A stretch of 64,000 bases of DNA from contig NZ_JADEYR010000011.1 in NCBI RefSeq assembly GCF_015209585.1, positions 38,556 through 102,555 of the forward strand. The letters run 5' to 3'. Below are positions 44,850 to 52,720 of the stretch, one piece after another. The translations under genes were made by a program, and so were the position numbers. The notes beneath the pieces were generated by a model. It did not search any database. It saw nothing but the letters and a program-made list of their open reading frames with translations, and was not told the origin of the DNA. Source of the DNA: Brachybacterium epidermidis. GTDB taxonomy: Bacteria > Actinomycetota > Actinomycetes > Actinomycetales > Dermabacteraceae. Every line of letters begins with the position of its first letter. The first letter of the stretch is position 1.

Positions 44850-45557
44850 ATGCACTTCGTGATCATGGGCTGCGGGCGGGTGGGCGCGATGCTCGCCGCG
44901 TCGCTGGTCGATCGGGGCCACACCGTGGCCGTGATCGACCAGGATCCCGCGGCCTTCGCGCGTCTGGGACGCGACTTCGCCGGGGAGAGGGTGGCCGGGC
45001 TGGGCTTCGACCGCACCACGCTGGAGCGGGCCCGCATCCGTGAGGCGGCCGGCTTCGCCGCCGTGTCCAGCGGGGACAACTCCAACATCATCGCGGCCCG
45101 CGTGGTGCGCGAGGAGTTCGGGGTGCGCCGCGTGGTCGCCCGCATCTACGACCCCCACCGGGCGGAGGTGTACGAGCGGCTCGGCATCGCCACGGTGCCC
45201 ACGGTGCGCTGGGCCGCGGCCCAGGTGATGGGCCGGCTCCTGCCGGGAACCCCTGAGCGTCAGTACCGGGACGTCTCCGGCGCTCTCACCATGATCGCCC
45301 TCCAGCCGCACCCGTCGTGGATCGGCACCCCTCTGTCGCACGTGGAGCGCGAGACCGGCTCCCGGGTGGCCCACCTGACCCGCTTCGGTGAGGGCGTGCT
45401 CCCGGGTGTCGACGCGCACGTGCAGGACGGCGACCGCCTGCACCTGCTGGTGCCCACCGGTCAGCTCGAGAGAGTGGAGACGCAGCTGGCCCACCAGCGC
45501 GACGAGGACGAGGTGCGGGAGAGCTACGACCGGGCACTGCGGGGTGAGCGGGAATGA
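44850..45557 (+). CDS. TrkA family potassium uptake regulator (RCK protein 1, CeoB-like)
   Basis: 235 residues from ATG 44850, behind GGAGGAGAG. RCK_N Rossmann domain with the nucleotide motif IMGCGRVGAMLA at residue 5 and acidic IDQD at the end of strand 2; RCK_C domain from about 135. Such subunits gate K+ transporters by binding NAD(H)/ATP. It overlaps the second RCK gene by 4 bases. The syntenic M. tuberculosis genes are ceoB and ceoC (Rv2691-Rv2692). Confidence 0.93.
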   Translation: MHFVIMGCGRVGAMLAASLVDRGHTVAVIDQDPAAFARLGRDFAGERVAGLGFDRTTLERARIREAAGFAAVSSGDNSNIIAARVVREEFGVRRVVARIYDPHRAEVYERLGIATVPTVRWAAAQVMGRLLPGTPERQYRDVSGALTMIALQPHPSWIGTPLSHVERETGSRVAHLTRFGEGVLPGVDAHVQDGDRLHLLVPTGQLERVETQLAHQRDEDEVRESYDRALRGERE

Positions 45558-46231
45558 AGATCGTGATCGTGGGGGCCGGGAGCGTGGGCAGGTCCATCGC
45601 CCGCGAGCTGATGGAGAAGGGGCACCGCCTGGTGCTCATCGACCGCAAGGTCACGCCCGAGCGGCGCACCGCGCTGCCGGGGGCGCAGTGGGTGTGCGGC
45701 GACGCGGCGGAGCTGGGCGTGCTGCGCGAGGCGGCGATCGAGGAGGCCGACGTCCTGGTGGCCGCCACGGGCGATGACAAGGTGAACCTGGTCGTCTCCC
45801 TGCTGGCCAAGACGGAGTTCCTGGTGCCGCGCACGGTGGCGCGCGTCTCCCATCCCGACAACGAGTGGATGTTCGGCCCCATGTGGGGGGTGGACGTGGC
45901 GGTGTCGACACCGCGGATGATCACCGCCCTGGTGGAGGAGGCCGTGAGCGTGGGTCGCGTGGTGCGCCTGTTCCAGTTCGCCGGCAGCGACACCCAGATG
46001 GTGGAGATCACGCTGCCCGCCTCGAGCCCCGCGGTGGGCCGCACCGTGGGGTCCATGCGCTGGCCGACGGGCTGTGTGCCGGTGGGGATCATCCGGGACG
46101 GCCGTCCGATGGCCCCCACCCCTCACGACGCGCTCGAGAGCGGGGACGAGCTGCTGTTCATTGCCGAGCCGGCGGAGGTGGGGGCGATGGAGCGCCTGCT
46201 GGCTCCGGCTGACGAGCCGCACGACGGCTGA
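45554..46231 (+). CDS. TrkA family potassium uptake regulator (RCK protein 2, CeoC-like)
   Basis: 225 residues; Rossmann motif VGAGSVGRSIA at residue 7, IDRK, then an RCK_C domain with VEITLPASSPAVGRTVGSM. No membrane segment, and no TrkH/KtrB channel gene is nearby, so the likely partner is the divergent KimA-type importer (inference). Its last 74 bases overlap the convergent DUF3159 gene. Confidence 0.92.
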   Translation: MKIVIVGAGSVGRSIARELMEKGHRLVLIDRKVTPERRTALPGAQWVCGDAAELGVLREAAIEEADVLVAATGDDKVNLVVSLLAKTEFLVPRTVARVSHPDNEWMFGPMWGVDVAVSTPRMITALVEEAVSVGRVVRLFQFAGSDTQMVEITLPASSPAVGRTVGSMRWPTGCVPVGIIRDGRPMAPTPHDALESGDELLFIAEPAEVGAMERLLAPADEPHDG

Positions 46232-46904
46232 GAAGGGAGCGGTGCATCAGCCACACCAGGTAGGCGATCACCGCGAACGCCGGCAGCCCCATGGCGAGCT
46301 TCGCCACCCCCAGCGCGGCCACCTGTCCGGTCAGCAGCAGCGGCACCTGGACGGCGAGCTTGGCGGCGTACAGGCCGGCGAACAGCCACGTGGCCCGGGC
46401 GTACACGCGACGGGCATCGCGGTCCTGAGCCCAGTCCTCCACCCGCGGGTCGAGCATCCCGATGAACAGTCCCACCAGGGGGCGACGGGCGAGCAGGGAG
46501 ATGAGCAGCACGCCCAGTGCCACCGCGTTGATCACGATCCCCGGTGCGTAGAAGTCGCTGCCCTCGCCGCTGCGCACGGCGAGCACGGCGCCCAGCGCCA
46601 CGCCCAGCAGCCCGCCCAGCACGGTGGCAGGGCTCTGGCGCTGCACGATCCGTGCGAGCAGCGCCAGCACCACGACGGCCACGGCCGCCACCGCGGAGAT
46701 CATCACCGATCGGGTGGCCACGTAGAGAACGACGAACAGCAGTGTGGGGACGACGGACTCGATCACGCCGCGCGGGCCGCCCACGGCCTCGGCCACGGAG
46801 AACTGCTCCTGCTGCAGCAGCGTGCCCACACCCCGGGAGCGGGCCGGGGACCGCTGAGGGGATGACTGACCTGCGGCCGGTGGTTCGGCAGGGGTGGTGC
46901 TCAT
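46158..46904 (-). CDS. DUF3159 family membrane protein
   Basis: 248 residues, six or so predicted membrane helices between about 35 and 225, Pro-rich ends. Known only as a conserved actinobacterial membrane family (Rv2693c in M. tuberculosis, same neighbours). Its 3' end runs 74 bases into the convergent RCK gene; the tail SRRAARQPEPAGAPSPPP encoded there is low complexity. Function unknown. Confidence 0.88.
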   Translation of the reverse strand: MSTTPAEPPAAGQSSPQRSPARSRGVGTLLQQEQFSVAEAVGGPRGVIESVVPTLLFVVLYVATRSVMISAVAAVAVVVLALLARIVQRQSPATVLGGLLGVALGAVLAVRSGEGSDFYAPGIVINAVALGVLLISLLARRPLVGLFIGMLDPRVEDWAQDRDARRVYARATWLFAGLYAAKLAVQVPLLLTGQVAALGVAKLAMGLPAFAVIAYLVWLMHRSLLSRRAARQPEPAGAPSPPPPPARQ

Positions 46905-47242
46905 GTCTCCTCCTGACCGCTGATCCGGGTGATCTCGTAGCGGGGGTTGTACATCACCCGGCGGCCGCCGCGCCGGGCGGCGAAGCCCGTCACGGACAGG
47001 CGCGCGCCGGGCTCGATGCCGGGGATGCGGTCGCGGCCTAGCCAGACCAGGGCGATGGTGCCGGTGCCGTCGTCGAGCTCGGCCTCGACCGCGGGTGCCG
47101 CACTGCGCGGCAGCACCACCAGGGAGCTGATCACGCCCGCCAGGTGCGCCTTGCGGCGGTCGTCGATCGAGGCGACGGTGTCCGGGGCGCCCCCTCCCCG
47201 CGCCCCGGGACGGCTTCCATTCGCGGCGGAACGGGGACTCAT
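46901..47242 (-). CDS. OB-fold nucleic-acid-binding protein
   Basis: 113 residues. After a disordered 20-residue head, the sequence KAHLAGVISSLVVLP ... AELDDGTGTIALVWLGRDRIPGI ... GARLSVTGF is an OB-fold of the tRNA-anticodon/RecG wedge type. Matches the Rv2694c position. It overlaps DUF3159 and DUF3710 genes by 4 bases each. Likely binds nucleic acid; role unknown. Confidence 0.87.
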   Translation of the reverse strand: MSPRSAANGSRPGARGGGAPDTVASIDDRRKAHLAGVISSLVVLPRSAAPAVEAELDDGTGTIALVWLGRDRIPGIEPGARLSVTGFAARRGGRRVMYNPRYEITRISGQEET

Positions 47243-47976
47243 CCGACCTCGGTGATCTCGGGCCCGCGCTCGAGCGGATCGATCAGCGCCGCCTTCTGCG
47301 GGATCAGCCCGGGCCGCTGGCCGGGCAGCGTCAGCGGGATCAGCTCCTGGGGTGCCATGGCGTCGCCGCCGCGCACCACCACCAGGCGGGAGATGAGCGT
47401 CTCGAAGCGGCGAGACTTCGTCCTGTCCGACAGGGCGGGGCCGGTGAGGATCGCGCGCAGGAACCAGCGCGGGCCGTCCACGCCGATGAAACGGGCCGGG
47501 CGGTACCCCGTGCGGCCGTCGGCCCGGTTGACCGGCAGGCGCGTGATCAGCTCGGTGCCGAACGCTCCGGAGCGGGTCTCGGCGGTGCCGCCCTGCTTGA
47601 CCACGGAATCCCGCAGAGACGTCCGCACCTCGTCCCACAGGCCGCGGGACTTCGGCGCAGCGAAGGCCTGCACCTGCAGCGAGGAGCCGTCGATCACCAT
47701 GTTCGCGCCGGTGACGGTGCCGGTGCGCTGGTCCACCTCCATCCGCAGCTCCATGCCGTCGATGGTCGGCACCTGCAGACCGCCCAGGTCGATGCGGTCC
47801 TCCTCGGGGGCATCGGGCTGGTCGTAGGGGCCGGCCTCGAGGTGCTCGGGGCGGGCCTCCGATGCGTCGGCGGTGTCGTCGGTCTCGGCGTCGTCGGCCT
47901 CAGAGGTCGAGGCGGCGGCCTCGTCGGCGCGGTGCGTGGGGGCGTCCTTGCGGCGCCCGCGGGAGAACAGTGCCAT
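47239..47976 (-). CDS. DUF3710 domain protein
   Basis: 245 residues: a basic start, an acidic Ala/Asp/Glu-rich stretch (about 20-60) and a single DUF3710 domain (GGLQVPTIDGMELRMEVDQ onward). Conserved in actinobacteria next to dut (Rv2696c-Rv2697c order). No catalytic motif is recognisable. It ends in a 4-base overlap with the OB-fold gene and starts 4 bases after the dut stop, so the set is co-transcribed. Confidence 0.9.
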   Translation of the reverse strand: MALFSRGRRKDAPTHRADEAAASTSEADDAETDDTADASEARPEHLEAGPYDQPDAPEEDRIDLGGLQVPTIDGMELRMEVDQRTGTVTGANMVIDGSSLQVQAFAAPKSRGLWDEVRTSLRDSVVKQGGTAETRSGAFGTELITRLPVNRADGRTGYRPARFIGVDGPRWFLRAILTGPALSDRTKSRRFETLISRLVVVRGGDAMAPQELIPLTLPGQRPGLIPQKAALIDPLERGPEITEVG

Positions 47977-47980
47977 GCGT

Positions 47981-48463
47981 TCAGCCTTCCTTCCGGTGGC
48001 CAGGACCGAAGCCGCCGCTGGAGCCGAAGCCCGCGCTGGCCCGGTCGGTGTCGTCGAGCTCGTCGACCTGCTCCAGCGCAGGGGCCAGGAACGGCACGAT
48101 CACCAGCTGGGCGATGCGGTCGCCGCGGCGCAGGGCGAAGGGCTGGTCGAGGTCGGTGTTGTGCAGCGGCACCCGGATGGGGCCGCGGTAGCCCGCGTCC
48201 ACGATACCCGGGCCGTTCAGCACGGTGATCCCGTGGCGGGAGGCCAGGCCCGAGCGGGGGCAGACCAGTCCCACGGTGCCCGTGGGCAGGGCGACGGCGG
48301 TCCCGGTGTCCACCAGTGCGCGCCCGCCCGGGGGGATCTCCAGATCCTCACTGCTGGTCAGGTCCAGGCCGGCGTCGTCGGCGTGGGCGCGATGCGGCAG
48401 CGGCACGCCGGGCTCGAGCCGGATCTGCAAGGTGGTGCGCGGAGCGGTCTGGTCGTCGGACAT
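47981..48463 (-). CDS. dut: Deoxyuridine 5'-triphosphate nucleotidohydrolase
   Basis: Hydrolyses dUTP to dUMP, keeping uracil out of DNA and feeding dTMP synthesis. 160 residues, trimeric family: motif 1 HADDAGLDLTSSEDLE, motif 2 PRSGLASRHG, motif 3 GPGIVDAGYRGPIRVPLHN, and the C-terminal FGSSGGFG (motif 5) that closes over the substrate. All five motifs seem intact. Confidence 0.97.
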   Translation of the reverse strand: MSDDQTAPRTTLQIRLEPGVPLPHRAHADDAGLDLTSSEDLEIPPGGRALVDTGTAVALPTGTVGLVCPRSGLASRHGITVLNGPGIVDAGYRGPIRVPLHNTDLDQPFALRRGDRIAQLVIVPFLAPALEQVDELDDTDRASAGFGSSGGFGPGHRKEG

Positions 48464-48525
48464 GGACCCAGGGTAGGGGCTGCGCAGGAGGAGCCGGTCC
48501 CAGGGGTGCGTGAGACCATGCCGTC

Positions 48526-49026
48526 ATGCCCGATCAGCCCCGCCCCGCAGCGTCCCCTGTCCCCGCTCGCCCGACGGCGCCCGTGTTCCACGAGCGCCTG
48601 CTGCCGGGGCCCGGCGCCTGGATCGTGATCGCCCTCCTCGGCGCCACCTTCGGTGTGATCCTGGTGCCGCTGTCGTACACCCTGGCCGCCGTGGTGGGGG
48701 TGCTGGCTCTGGTGGTGGTCTGCGCACTGGCCTACGTCAGCTCCCCGGTGCTGGAGGTGCGCGACGGGCAGCTGACCCTGGGCAGGGCCCGGATCCCGGT
48801 GGAACTGCTGGGCGAGCCGGTGGTGCTGGAGGGCGAGCAGTGGGAACGGGTGATGGGTCAGGACTTCGAGCCCATGGCCCATCACTGCACGCGCGGCTGG
48901 ATCCACTCGGGGGTGCGCATGGAGGTGCTGGACGAGACGGACCCCACCACTGCGTGGGTGGCGTCCTCGCGCCGTCCGGAGGATCTGGCCCTGGCAGTGA
49001 GAGCGGCGCGGCGCACCGTCGACTGA
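48526..49026 (+). CDS. DUF3093 family membrane protein
   Basis: 166 residues with two predicted membrane helices (about 35-75, WIVIALLGATFGVILVPLSY and a following helix) and a soluble C-terminal domain (LEVRDGQLTLGRARIPVELLG onward). Conserved in actinobacteria opposite dut (Rv2698). Function unknown. It converges on the DUF4193 gene with 34 bases between stops; an inverted repeat GCGGCGCGG/CCGCGCCGC (49003-49042) spans its end and may act as terminator. Confidence 0.9.
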   Translation: MPDQPRPAASPVPARPTAPVFHERLLPGPGAWIVIALLGATFGVILVPLSYTLAAVVGVLALVVVCALAYVSSPVLEVRDGQLTLGRARIPVELLGEPVVLEGEQWERVMGQDFEPMAHHCTRGWIHSGVRMEVLDETDPTTAWVASSRRPEDLALAVRAARRTVD

Positions 49027-49060
49027 CGATGCACCGCGCCGCGGGGAGGTCGCGCCTTGA

Positions 49061-49360
49061 TCAGGCGGAGCACTCCTTGCAGTAGATGAGGGTGCCCTCC
49101 ACGTGGTCGATCTGGCTGCGGTGCTTCACGAGGAAGCAGCTGGCACAGGTGAACTCGTCGGCCTGGCGGGGCAGCACCCGCACCGAGAGCTCCTCACCGG
49201 AGAGGTCCGCGCCGGGCAGCTCGTACGAGTCGGCCGCCTCGGCCTCGTCCTCGTCCACCGTGGGGGCGGCGGCTTCACTGCGCCTGCCCTTCAGCTCCTC
49301 GATCGAGTCCTCACCGGATTCGTCGTCGGTCTTGCGCGGGGCGTCGTAATCTGTGGCCAT
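49061..49360 (-). CDS. DUF4193 family zinc-ribbon-like protein
   Basis: 99 residues; acidic first half, then CASCFLVKHRSQ and YCKECSA, a CxxC pair at each end of a short hairpin, typical of a zinc ribbon. Rv2699c family; expressed strongly in many actinobacteria (family knowledge), function unknown. Confidence 0.93.
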   Translation of the reverse strand: MATDYDAPRKTDDESGEDSIEELKGRRSEAAAPTVDEDEAEAADSYELPGADLSGEELSVRVLPRQADEFTCASCFLVKHRSQIDHVEGTLIYCKECSA

Positions 49361-49444
49361 CTACGGTCCGTTCCTGGTTGTCAGAGGTATTGCCGACCCT
49401 GAGCCGGTCCTGCACGAGGAGTGCAGCTCCGCGTGGCAACGTCG

Positions 49445-49472
49445 AATGCGGCGGCATTATTGCAGAGCATTC
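49445..49472. promoter_or_regulatory. Inverted/direct repeats of GAATGC between DUF4193 and sepH
   Basis: AATGC-GGCG-GCATT (49445-49458) is an inverted repeat, and GCATTC recurs at 49467-49472, giving GAATGC-N17-GCATTC. The divergent gap of 237 bases also holds TAGGGT (49532-49537), a possible -10 for sepH. No binding protein can be named. Confidence 0.35.
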
Positions 49473-49597
49473 TGCGGCCGACAACACGCCCCCTGGGAAC
49501 GGACGCAGGGACTGCAGGCGCGGCGGGATAGGGTCGTGCCCGTACACCGCAGCAGCGACATGGCCCGACCGACAGGTCTCCGACGGAGAGGACGACG

Positions 49598-50935
49598 ATG
49601 CGAGAGCTCGAGCTCGACGGGATCCACGACGACGGGGAGCACCTGATCCTCACCGACTCCGACGGTGAGCGCTACACGCTGCGCATCGACGAGGCGCTCC
49701 GTGCGGCCGTGCGCCGCGACCGCCCCGCACTGGGCATGATCCGGGCGGCCGAGGCCGGCGCACTGCGCCCCAAGGACATCCAGGCCATGCTGCGATCCGG
49801 TCGTAGCGCGGAGGACATCGCGGAGATGTCGCAGATCCCGGTGGACCATGTGCGCCGCTACGAGGGCCCGGTGCTCGCCGAGCGCGCGTGGACCGCGCAG
49901 CGCGCCCGCAGCTTCCACGTGGGCCGGGGCGGGCCGGCACTCGAGGAGATCGTGGCCGAGCGCCTCGCCGCGCGCCAGGCCTCCCCCGACACGGCCTGGG
50001 ATGCATGGCGGCGCAGCGACGGAACCTGGGCGCTGGAGCTGACCTTCTCCGCCGCCGGGCGCGCCCGCCAGGCGCACTGGGTGGTGGACATGGACAACCG
50101 AACGGTCACCGCCAAGGACGACGAGGCCCGCTGGATCAGCGACGAGGACGCTGACCCGGAGCCCTCCCGCGGCCGGGCGCGCCTGGTGGCGGTCAAGAGC
50201 TCGGTGTACGACCTGGAGGCCGACGGCTCCTTCGACGAGGGCGCGGGCCGTCCGCGCCGCCGCACCCCGGTCTCCAGCGACCACCCCGCAGCGATCGACG
50301 AGTCCGAGCTCGATGCCCTCAACGCGCGCCGGGGCCTGCGCCCCCTTCCCCAGCGGGATGCCTCGCAGGGCGGCGCCGGTCAGGACGAGGAGGATCCGGA
50401 GAGCATCGGTGTGTGGTCCAGCCTCGATGATCCCGAGGTCGACCAGGACCAGGCGATCGACGGCGCCGGCGCGGACGGCGAGGTCGACCGCGACGTCGCG
50501 CGACCCGGCCCGGCCGCACAGGGGGGCTTTGCCGGGGGCGAGGATCCGGACCAGGAGGCCTGGAGCGAGCACAGTCGGGAGCGGGCCGAGCATGATCAGA
50601 GCACTGATCTGGCCGCCTCCGAGGATCCTGCTGCCACCCGGGAGGAGGACAGGGACCCCGCTGATGACGACGACCTGTCCGGGAGCGGATCGCCGACCGA
50701 CGGCGAGGGCGACGGAGCCGAGGGCGACCCGGCGGAGGATTCCCGAGGTGCTCAGCCCGACTACCAGGACACGGTGGACCTGACTCCCCTGCCCGGCTTC
50801 GAGCAGGAGCGCGCGCAGGAGTCCGAGGGGGAGCAGTCGCGCAGGCCCGCCTCGAAGAAGTCGGGGAAGTCTCGCAACAAGCGCGCCTCGATGCCGAGCT
50901 GGGACGAGATCGTCTTCGGCTCCAAGCACGACTGA
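49598..50935 (+). CDS. sepH: Septation protein SepH
   Basis: Actinobacterial FtsZ-binding cell division protein (DUF3071). 445 residues: the conserved N-terminal domain (about 1-130) starts MRELELDGIHDDGEHLILTD and includes the helix-turn-helix-like MLRSGRSAEDIAEMSQIPVD; a long acidic, disordered middle follows; the basic end KKSGKSRNKRASMPSWDEIV is the usual SepH C-terminal signature. The acidic middle is typical of the family in kind. The ribosome binding site is GGAGAGGA. Confidence 0.93.
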   Translation: MRELELDGIHDDGEHLILTDSDGERYTLRIDEALRAAVRRDRPALGMIRAAEAGALRPKDIQAMLRSGRSAEDIAEMSQIPVDHVRRYEGPVLAERAWTAQRARSFHVGRGGPALEEIVAERLAARQASPDTAWDAWRRSDGTWALELTFSAAGRARQAHWVVDMDNRTVTAKDDEARWISDEDADPEPSRGRARLVAVKSSVYDLEADGSFDEGAGRPRRRTPVSSDHPAAIDESELDALNARRGLRPLPQRDASQGGAGQDEEDPESIGVWSSLDDPEVDQDQAIDGAGADGEVDRDVARPGPAAQGGFAGGEDPDQEAWSEHSRERAEHDQSTDLAASEDPAATREEDRDPADDDDLSGSGSPTDGEGDGAEGDPAEDSRGAQPDYQDTVDLTPLPGFEQERAQESEGEQSRRPASKKSGKSRNKRASMPSWDEIVFGSKHD

Positions 50936-50974
50936 CGGCCCTCCCTACCGGGCGGTCCAGGCCGCTGGGCCGTC
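50934..50974. terminator. Possible bidirectional terminator between sepH and the phosphatase gene
   Basis: GACGGCCC (50934-50941) pairs with GGGCCGTC (50967-50974), with a 25-base loop, in the 46-base gap between two convergent genes. Weak, long loop. Confidence 0.35.
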
Positions 50975-50981
50975 GCCGCGC

Positions 50982-52031
50982 TCAGCTGACGGCTCGCACC
51001 AGGGGGATCCAGGACTCCGCGGCGGTGAGCGAGCCGTGCACACCGATCAGGGGCTTCGTCCCGGCGGGGCGGTGGGACAGCAGGTCCACGGTCCAGTTCT
51101 GCCGCGCCAGCACCATCACGTCGGGCACGCGCCCCGTGACCCTGTCGCTGATGGGGGTGCCGACAGGTCCGAGCAGGGCCGAGGCCAGCAGCTGATCGCG
51201 CACCATCACCACGGCCCGTTCCCCCAGCAGGTCCTGCAGCCCGGCGGCGAGCTCCTCCATGGCTCCCGCGCGGGGCTCCGCGAACAGGGCCAGGGCCCGC
51301 GGCTCCCCCGCCACGCCCGCGATGAGTCCCTCCAGGTGGGGGGGGGCTCCCAGCTCGATCGTGCGCTCGGGCGAGGTGTCCACCATGCCGTGATCGGCCG
51401 TGACGTGGACCCGGGTGCCTCCCGGGAGCCTGCGCAGCAGCGCACCCAGCAGGGCGTCCACCTCCATCAGCGCGTCCCTCCACTGCACGGAGTCGATCCC
51501 GTGGTGATGCCCGGCGTGGTCCACGTCGTCGACGTGGAGGTGGACCAGCCCGTCAGGCCCGGCGCGGCGCACCGCACGCAGGGTCACCTCGAGGCGGTCC
51601 TCGCGCCCGTGGCCCTGGAACTCCCACCCGCGGTAGGCCATCCCGCTGAGGTGGCTGCCTGCGTGGCGGCGCGGACCCACCTGCACGGCTCGCCGCCCGC
51701 TGCGCTGCAGGAGGGTGGGCTCCGGCATCCACGCCCTCGGGTCCACGCCCGCGGCACCCGTGAGTTCGTGGACGGCCTGTCGCGTGGCCGGGTCGCGGGT
51801 GGTCAGCCCCAGCACCCCGTGCACCAGGGGCGGCAGGCCGGTGTGGAGGGACACCATGGCGGTGGCGGTGGTGGAGGGGAACACGGTGCGCACACGCGTG
51901 GTCTGCCCCTCCAGGCGCCGCAGGGTCGGGGTGAGGGCCCGGTGCTGCACGAGCAGATCGGCTCCCAGCCCGTCCACCAGCACCACCAGGTCGCGGCCTG
52001 GCTCCGGGGCGGTGGCCAGGGGCGCCAGCAC
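50982..52031 (-). CDS. Alkaline phosphatase superfamily phosphodiesterase / nucleotide pyrophosphatase
   Basis: 349 residues from GTG 52031. Two-metal active site of the superfamily: Asp in VVLVDGLGADLL, nucleophile Thr in FPSTTATAMVSLHTG near residue 54, DDVDHAGHHHG and TADHGMVDTSP. No signal peptide, so cytoplasmic. The frame is open upstream as far as the end of the DUF5998 gene, and the segment before the chosen GTG (GGLHPGLLDV) looks coding, so the true start may be about 35 residues earlier. Natural substrate unknown. Confidence 0.88.
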   Translation of the reverse strand: MLAPLATAPEPGRDLVVLVDGLGADLLVQHRALTPTLRRLEGQTTRVRTVFPSTTATAMVSLHTGLPPLVHGVLGLTTRDPATRQAVHELTGAAGVDPRAWMPEPTLLQRSGRRAVQVGPRRHAGSHLSGMAYRGWEFQGHGREDRLEVTLRAVRRAGPDGLVHLHVDDVDHAGHHHGIDSVQWRDALMEVDALLGALLRRLPGGTRVHVTADHGMVDTSPERTIELGAPPHLEGLIAGVAGEPRALALFAEPRAGAMEELAAGLQDLLGERAVVMVRDQLLASALLGPVGTPISDRVTGRVPDVMVLARQNWTVDLLSHRPAGTKPLIGVHGSLTAAESWIPLVRAVS

Positions 52032-52135
52032 GTCCAGCAGCCCTGGATGCAGGCCGCCCGCGAACGGGGCGTCCAGCAGCCCGGGTGCGAGACCCGTGTC
52101 CTGTGGGTCCTGACCGGTGGCAGCGCTCAGCGCTC

Positions 52136-52720
52136 TCAGCCCCGGGCGTCGTCGAGCGCGTCGATCGCGTCGACCAGCAGGCCGTGGAAGCGCAGCGCAT
52201 CGGCGACGGCGCGCGGGCCGTCGGCCAAGGCGCTCACGCGCAGGGCGAGATCGGCGGGCGCGAGGGTCCCGGTGTAGCCGTGGTCGACCTCGCAGGAGGG
52301 GTCATCGCACACCGCCCGCTCCAGGTCCATGCGGCGGGTGCCGTTCCAGGTGATCCCGATGGTCACCTCGGCCTCCTGCTGCGGGACGCGCTGCCCATCG
52401 GTGTCGAACACCTGGGAAAGGCCCGTGCCACTCACCCGCTGCAGGCGCACGCGCTCGGTGGTGGCCACTACCTGGCTGGGGTTCAGGGCATCGGCAGGAT
52501 CGTCATCGAGGTGGGTGACCAGCAGGTGGGTGGCGGTCAGCACCAGGACGGTGAGGTGACGGCGCACCTCGGGGCCGTCGAAGGTGGTCTCGGGCCGCAC
52601 CAGGTAGCCCAGCGGCCGTGCCCCCCGCAGGGAGGCCTCCATGCTCGCTGCCGCCGTCTGGGGGAAGTACCCCGCCGTCTCGAGATCGGCGAGGAGCTCA
52701 GCGGGAAGTGCTGTCGTCAT
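52136..52720 (-). CDS. DUF5998 family protein
   Basis: 194 residues from ATG 52720 (MTTALPAELLADLETAGYFP). Conserved actinobacterial family without a recognised catalytic motif; CDDPSCEVDHG near residue 150 has two Cys. It begins 23 bases inside the end of the GNAT/acyl-CoA synthetase gene and is followed by the phosphatase gene, all in one direction, so they probably form an operon. Function unknown. Confidence 0.88.
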   Translation of the reverse strand: MTTALPAELLADLETAGYFPQTAAASMEASLRGARPLGYLVRPETTFDGPEVRRHLTVLVLTATHLLVTHLDDDPADALNPSQVVATTERVRLQRVSGTGLSQVFDTDGQRVPQQEAEVTIGITWNGTRRMDLERAVCDDPSCEVDHGYTGTLAPADLALRVSALADGPRAVADALRFHGLLVDAIDALDDARG

